A DNA stretch of 9,421 nucleotides from positions 1 to 9,421 of the forward strand of contig JBOHER010000486.1 in assembly GCA_050701115.1 (NCBI GenBank), in the 5' to 3' direction. Position 1 is the stretch's first letter. Each line of letters begins with the position of its first letter. The notes below the pieces were generated by a model that did no database searches, was not told where the DNA came from, and was given only the letters and a program-made list of their open reading frames with translations. Positions 5,966 to 9,421 of this stretch are shown here, piece by piece. This stretch comes from JBOHER01 sp050701115. Lineage in GTDB: Bacteria; Actinomycetota; Actinomycetes; Mycobacteriales; Pseudonocardiaceae. The position numbers and the translations under genes are program-made.

Positions 5966-6211
5966 ATGTCGCTCGAAGCGCTGCGCCAACTGCTCGCCTC
6001 GGTCAACTCACGAATCGCCGACGCGCGCGCACACTGTGCGCTGGCAAAGAGCCTGCTCGAGGAGTCTCGGCGGGCAATCGTCGAACCGCAGGGGAAGGCA
6101 GAACCCTGGCTGCCTACGCACCTGGTGCACGCCCTTGAGCAGATCGACAACCAGACTGGCAGGCTGGCCGGCGTGAGCGAACTGCTGAACCGATACCAGG
6201 CGAGGCTGTAG
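5966..6211 (+). CDS. Small alpha-helical protein, second of operon, probable paralogue of the first
   Basis: This 81-aa protein of unknown function has two predicted helices (about 2-40 and 50-81) joined by a Pro/Gly turn with a single Trp (EPWLP, W48). It shares a pattern with the preceding protein: L6-R7, N14-x-R16, LLEES near 30-34 where the other has SLEEA, and a RYQARL end against AYSARL. The Trp in the turn recalls the WxG loop of Esx proteins, but the second Gly is absent. There is one Cys (C24) and no secretion signal. The start ATG 5966 lies 6 bases after the previous stop with no clear Shine-Dalgarno, suggesting translational coupling. Its TAG stop (6209-6211) is followed after one codon (ATC) by the GTG start of the ATPase in the same reading frame, so rare amber read-through would fuse the two proteins. 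Partner or adaptor of the ATPase is the likeliest role. Confidence 0.85.
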   Translation: MSLEALRQLLASVNSRIADARAHCALAKSLLEESRRAIVEPQGKAEPWLPTHLVHALEQIDNQTGRLAGVSELLNRYQARL

Positions 6212-6214
6212 ATC

Positions 6215-8989
6215 GTGATCGGTAAGAGGGCCAACGAGCAACGGGGCAAGGTGGTGGCCGCGCTCGACGAGCTGCGGCACCGGATCGGGCTCGCCCTCGG
6301 CGCGGCGCGTAACGCCCGCGAGTCGGCCGAGGTGAACCGGGCCAAGCTGGAGCTCGAGCAGCTGATCGTGCGGGCCGGGATGGACCGGGCCGGCGAGCTC
6401 CCACAGGTCGCCGAACGCGGGCACGAGCCTGCGACCGCGGAGGTGCTCGCCTGGTTGGGCTCGGTCCGCACCCAGTTCTACGGTGAGTGGTCGGATGGGC
6501 CGAACCGGCTTCGGGAGCTGGTCGGGGCGAGCGCTCCCGGCCCGGCCGGCCGCCCTCCCGGTGAGTGGTTGGGCCGGGTGGGAGCGGCCAGCGGTGTGCG
6601 GTCACCCGAGTTGTGGCGGATCGGTTCGTCCACAGTGGACGGTTCCGCTGCTGGACGCACATCGGGCGTGCCCCTTTCCTTCGATGTCGCGGTGCCGCTG
6701 CTCGACGAGTCCCACCTGTCGATCACCTCGGCGCCGAAGACCCGCGAGCGGGTGGACGCGCTGGTGGAGAACCTGCTGATGCGCGTGCTGAGCACCTATC
6801 AGCCGGGCGCGGTCCGGGTGCACCTCTGGGACATCGGCCAGCTCACCGCCGTGCTGCCCAACTTCTACGCGCTGAGCAGGACCTCCGCGCTGACCGTGCA
6901 TGACCCCACTCGGCTGGTCGACCTGCTCGACGAACTGGCCGGGCACATCCGGCGGATTCACGCAGGCACCATGCAGGCGGGCTACACCTCGCTGCGCGCC
7001 ACGCGAAAGGCAGCGGGCAAGCTCGTCGAACCGTGGCGGATCGCGGTGCTCTACGGCAACGGCGAGAATCTGCAGCAGGAGCAGTTGCGCGACCTCAAGC
7101 GGGTGGCCGGCAGCGCGTTGGAGGCAGGCATCTCGCTGATCCTGGTGGACGTACCGACCGTGCTCGGCGGCTCGGTGGAGACGATCAGCCTGATCGACGA
7201 GCGGCGGGCGACCAGCAGCATGACGGGCACCGACGTGGTGGTCGACCTCGATCCCCCGTTACCTGCGGGGCAGGTCGTCACGGCCGCCGGCCGGATCGCC
7301 GAGGCGCTGGTCGCCAAACAGGGCGGTCCACGTTCGTTCGCCGACCTGCTCCCGGCCGAGTTCGGCCGGGAGCGCTCCGCCCGCGAACTGCGCGCACCCG
7401 TGGGCTTTTCCGAGGGCGAGCCGGTCGATGTGGTCATCGGGGATGCCAGCCCGCATGCCCTGATCGGCGGGCCGAGTGGCTCGGGCAAGACCAACTTCCT
7501 GTATGCGCTCCTGGGCGGCCTCACCGCGCGCTACTCCCCCAACGAACTCGCGCTGTATCTGCTCGACTTCAAGGAGGGGGTGTCCTTCGCCGGCCTCGCC
7601 CCCGGCAGGAAGGACGCCAGCTGGCTGCCGCACGCCCGGCTGGTCGGGGTCAACGTGAACACCGACCGGGAGTTCGGTCTGGCGCTACTGCGCTTTCTCG
7701 CCGATGAACTGCGTCGGCGTTCGGCCGCAGCCAAGGAGCATGAGGTGACCAATCTCGCCGAGCTGCGCGAGGCCGATCCGGAAGGGCACTGGCCGCGCAT
7801 CGTCGCGGTGATCGACGAGTTCCAGTATCTGTTCGCCGGTCGGGACACGGTGACCGCACTGGCCACCGCGCTGCTCGAGGACATCGCGCGCAGGGGGCGC
7901 TCCCAAGGCATCCACCTGGTGCTGGCCAGCCAGGATGTCGCGGGCATCGAGGCGTTCTGGGGCAAGCCGGCGATCTTCGAGCAGTGCACGCTGCGCATCG
8001 CGATGCCCAAGGCCCGCCGGGTGCTCGCTGAGACCAACCAGGCTGCCGTCGCGGCTCCCCGCTGGCACGCGGTGATCAACCATGATTCCGGTGTGGCGCA
8101 TGGAAACCGGTTGGCGCATATTCCTGATGCCAGTGCCAACGGCGTGTTCGGCAACCTGCAGCGACAGTTGTGGGAAGGCTATGCCAACTCGCACCAGCAG
8201 CCCAGGCTGTTCGACGGCGCGCACGCTCCCCTGCTGACCGACTCCCCCGCGTTCGGCGAACTGCTGCCCGGTGCACGCCCGCGGGCGCTCGTCGGCCAGT
8301 CGATCGACGTCGCCGACATCGCCCGCGGGGTCGAGATGCCCAGCGCGCCGGGCCGCAACCTCGCGGTTTTGGGAACAAGTACGAAGGACGCGGTGTCCAT
8401 TCTGGACTCCGCCGCGCGATCCCTTGCCAGACAGCACCGACCAGGCGAGGTGGAGTTCTTGCTGACCTGCCTGGTGGATGACTGCACCCCTGCGGTGGCG
8501 GATTTGGCCGACTGGCTGGGCGCCGAGGGCCACAAGGTTGAACTAATGTCCGCTGGCGAGTTGTCCGAACGATTCGGCACGTTGGCGGGCGAGCTGTCCG
8601 AAGTGGACTCGGCCAGGTTCGTCCTTGGCTACGGGATGGACGCCGCCCTGCCCGCACTCGAGCAGAAGGCAGCCGGCCAGCAGAGCGGACTCGACCACCT
8701 GCGGACGCTGCTCAAGCAGGGGCCTGCCAACCGCCTGCACTTGCTGGGCTGGTGGCGCATCGTCGCGCGGTTGAAGGACACCCTCGGTTTCGGCGGCACC
8801 GACGACATCGGCGCCTGGGCCGCGCTGGACGTCCAGGGCAACGAGCTCAGCCCGTTCTGTGCCGGTCAGGTCGTGCACTGGTCCCCACGGCCAGGGCGCG
8901 CGCTGTTCTTCGATCGCACCACGCATAGCGCTCCCGAAGTGCTGATCCCGTTTCACCGACCGGATCTCGGGGAGGCCGAGCGTGCGTGA
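6215..8989 (+). CDS. FtsK/SpoIIIE-type ATPase with three tandem modules, one active
   Basis: The protein is 924 aa, soluble, with no membrane segments. Residues 1-125 are helical with an EWL motif near 117-119. Residues about 153-355 form a first FtsK-like module without a P-loop; SITSAPKTRERVDALVENLL lies where the ATP loop should be, followed by RVHLWDIG, and this part recalls bacterial FtsK-domain proteins with a '.LPPGKLRLTLIDP' region. Residues about 390-660 are a complete FtsK/SpoIIIE domain: Walker A GPSGSGKT (419-426), LYLLDFKEG, Walker B VAVIDEF (D534, E535), RRGRSQGIHLVLASQ, then QCTLRIAMPKARRVLAETN. Residues about 705-920 look like a third, degenerate module (GRNLAVLGTSTKDAVSILDS) ending RALFFDR, PEVLIPF. 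The protein is expected to be a ring-forming motor that moves DNA or polypeptide; the lack of an FtsK gamma domain and membrane anchor argues against chromosome-segregation FtsK. EccC of type VII secretion also has three ATPase domains, but it has membrane helices. The start is GTG 6215, 4 bases after the previous stop, with AGGCGAGG (6198-6205) upstream. Confidence 0.92.
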   Translation: MIGKRANEQRGKVVAALDELRHRIGLALGAARNARESAEVNRAKLELEQLIVRAGMDRAGELPQVAERGHEPATAEVLAWLGSVRTQFYGEWSDGPNRLRELVGASAPGPAGRPPGEWLGRVGAASGVRSPELWRIGSSTVDGSAAGRTSGVPLSFDVAVPLLDESHLSITSAPKTRERVDALVENLLMRVLSTYQPGAVRVHLWDIGQLTAVLPNFYALSRTSALTVHDPTRLVDLLDELAGHIRRIHAGTMQAGYTSLRATRKAAGKLVEPWRIAVLYGNGENLQQEQLRDLKRVAGSALEAGISLILVDVPTVLGGSVETISLIDERRATSSMTGTDVVVDLDPPLPAGQVVTAAGRIAEALVAKQGGPRSFADLLPAEFGRERSARELRAPVGFSEGEPVDVVIGDASPHALIGGPSGSGKTNFLYALLGGLTARYSPNELALYLLDFKEGVSFAGLAPGRKDASWLPHARLVGVNVNTDREFGLALLRFLADELRRRSAAAKEHEVTNLAELREADPEGHWPRIVAVIDEFQYLFAGRDTVTALATALLEDIARRGRSQGIHLVLASQDVAGIEAFWGKPAIFEQCTLRIAMPKARRVLAETNQAAVAAPRWHAVINHDSGVAHGNRLAHIPDASANGVFGNLQRQLWEGYANSHQQPRLFDGAHAPLLTDSPAFGELLPGARPRALVGQSIDVADIARGVEMPSAPGRNLAVLGTSTKDAVSILDSAARSLARQHRPGEVEFLLTCLVDDCTPAVADLADWLGAEGHKVELMSAGELSERFGTLAGELSEVDSARFVLGYGMDAALPALEQKAAGQQSGLDHLRTLLKQGPANRLHLLGWWRIVARLKDTLGFGGTDDIGAWAALDVQGNELSPFCAGQVVHWSPRPGRALFFDRTTHSAPEVLIPFHRPDLGEAERA
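8969..8975 (+). promoter_or_regulatory. Internal ribosome binding site for the 121-aa gene
   Basis: GGGGAGG inside the end of the ATPase gene stands 6 bases before GTG 8982. It decides the start of the next gene in favour of GTG 8982 over the TGATG-type overlap ATG at 8989, which opens an arginine- and proline-rich shadow frame. Confidence 0.75.
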
Positions 8990-9347
8990 TGAACCGACCG
9001 CGGCCGTACGGTACAAGGAGATCATCGGTCTTGCCCGCAAAGCGGCCAACGACCTGCGGGCGTGGGAACTGGCGCGGGCCGAGGAACTGGAGTCGGCCAT
9101 CGCGGCGGCCGGGGCGGAGGTGGCCACGGCCGCCGAGCGCGAGGAACGCGCCGCGGCGCAGGCGAACCGCTGGTGGCGAATGGCCGGGGACAACGTGTCC
9201 CGGCTGTCCTGGCTGGAGGTCGGCGCACCGCCCGAGCCGGCAGGCTCGGCGCGCGGGGAATGGCTGGACCGCTACACCGAGGATGTCCGGCCCGCCTACC
9301 ACGAACTGACGCAGGCCATCTTCAAACTCGGCTGGCGCGCCAGGTAG
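8982..9347 (+). CDS. 121-aa helical Trp-containing protein, related to the ATPase N-terminus
   Basis: The function is unknown. Residues about 8-65 are a long charged Ala/Glu-rich helix or coiled coil (IIGLARKAANDLRAWELARAEE onward). An NRWWRMAGDN segment (62-71) follows, then a Pro/Gly turn and a C-terminal helix ending FKLGWRAR. There are six Trp (28, 64, 65, 77, 94, 118), unusual for so short a protein. Residues 74-97 align without gaps to residues 98-121 of the ATPase, with 12 of 24 identical, including R-L, P-x-PAG and GEWL-x-R. This suggests that the two share a domain, perhaps a common docking surface. The gene overlaps the ATPase gene by 8 bases, so it is translationally coupled and clearly part of the operon. 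There is no signal peptide or membrane segment. It may be an adaptor or regulatory subunit of the ATPase. Confidence 0.85.
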   Translation: MRDEPTAAVRYKEIIGLARKAANDLRAWELARAEELESAIAAAGAEVATAAEREERAAAQANRWWRMAGDNVSRLSWLEVGAPPEPAGSARGEWLDRYTEDVRPAYHELTQAIFKLGWRAR

Positions 9348-9421
9348 GGGTGCGGTGCACACCGTCGGGGCGGCTCCCTCTGACACCCGGCAGGCGAGCT
9401 GAAGGTGGCCTTTGGTGCCGC

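Noticed and set aside
5699..6211. Call of the small proteins as WXG100/Esx secretion substrates
   Set aside because: There is no WxG in either protein and no YxxxD/E at the C-termini. Only size, helicity and the neighbouring ATPase agree.
7685..8533. 282-codon minus-strand frame opposite the ATPase gene
   Set aside because: It is a shadow of the FtsK-like gene, with His/Arg/Gly-rich composition and no family resemblance.
8989..9309. Alternative ATG frame overlapping the ATPase stop as TGATG
   Set aside because: Its product is Arg/Pro-rich shadow sequence. The frame from GTG 8982 has a good RBS and a segment matching the ATPase.
9400..9421. Sequence around GAAGGTGGCC at the right edge as a possible intergenic palindrome or terminator arm
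   Set aside because: It is cut by the window edge, and the visible inverted symmetry is only 4 bases.

Overview
The window is high-GC DNA with GTG starts, several genes that appear leaderless, and protein families typical of Actinobacteria (a mycobacterial-type DinB2 polymerase, DUF2277, the TIGR03252 HhH-GPD family). This points to an actinomycete, most likely Pseudonocardiaceae-like (Amycolatopsis or Saccharopolyspora type). That placement comes from gene content and style, not from a database search. All intact genes lie on the + strand.

Layout. (1) Positions 1 to about 1600 are a gene graveyard. They hold the C-terminal part of a frameshifted DUF4143-type ATPase/nuclease-like gene (2-777), a minus-strand scrap resembling an ABC-transporter substrate-binding protein (about 881-1006), and a decayed NarL-family sensor histidine kinase (about 1290-1530). 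In the kinase remnant a dimerisation-helix segment and an ATPase G-box survive in different frames with most of the gene between them deleted. (2) Positions 1644-3440 encode a 598-aa protein of unknown function with a C-terminal DUF6398-like domain. (3) Positions 3501-5499 form a repair-flavoured cluster: dinP (DinB2-type Y-family polymerase with Ile at the steric-gate position), a DUF2277 protein, and an HhH-GPD base-excision-type protein. (4) Positions 5500-5698 are intergenic and carry a 21-bp-phased repeat array with inverted symmetry. (5) Positions 5699-9347 form a tight four-gene operon: two small, apparently paralogous alpha-helical proteins, a 924-aa soluble FtsK/SpoIIIE-type ATPase, and a 121-aa Trp-containing helical protein that overlaps the ATPase gene.

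The most intriguing unit is the last operon. The ATPase appears to contain three tandem FtsK-like modules, of which only the middle one keeps intact Walker A and B motifs. The downstream 121-aa protein shares an ungapped segment, 12 of 24 residues identical, with the ATPase N-terminal region. The two upstream small proteins look like a helical-hairpin pair. The arrangement resembles a type VII secretion core (EccC plus an Esx pair) but lacks the WXG motif, the YxxxD/E signal and membrane segments. It may be an undescribed cytoplasmic ATPase machine with dedicated small partners. I do not recognise a named system for it.
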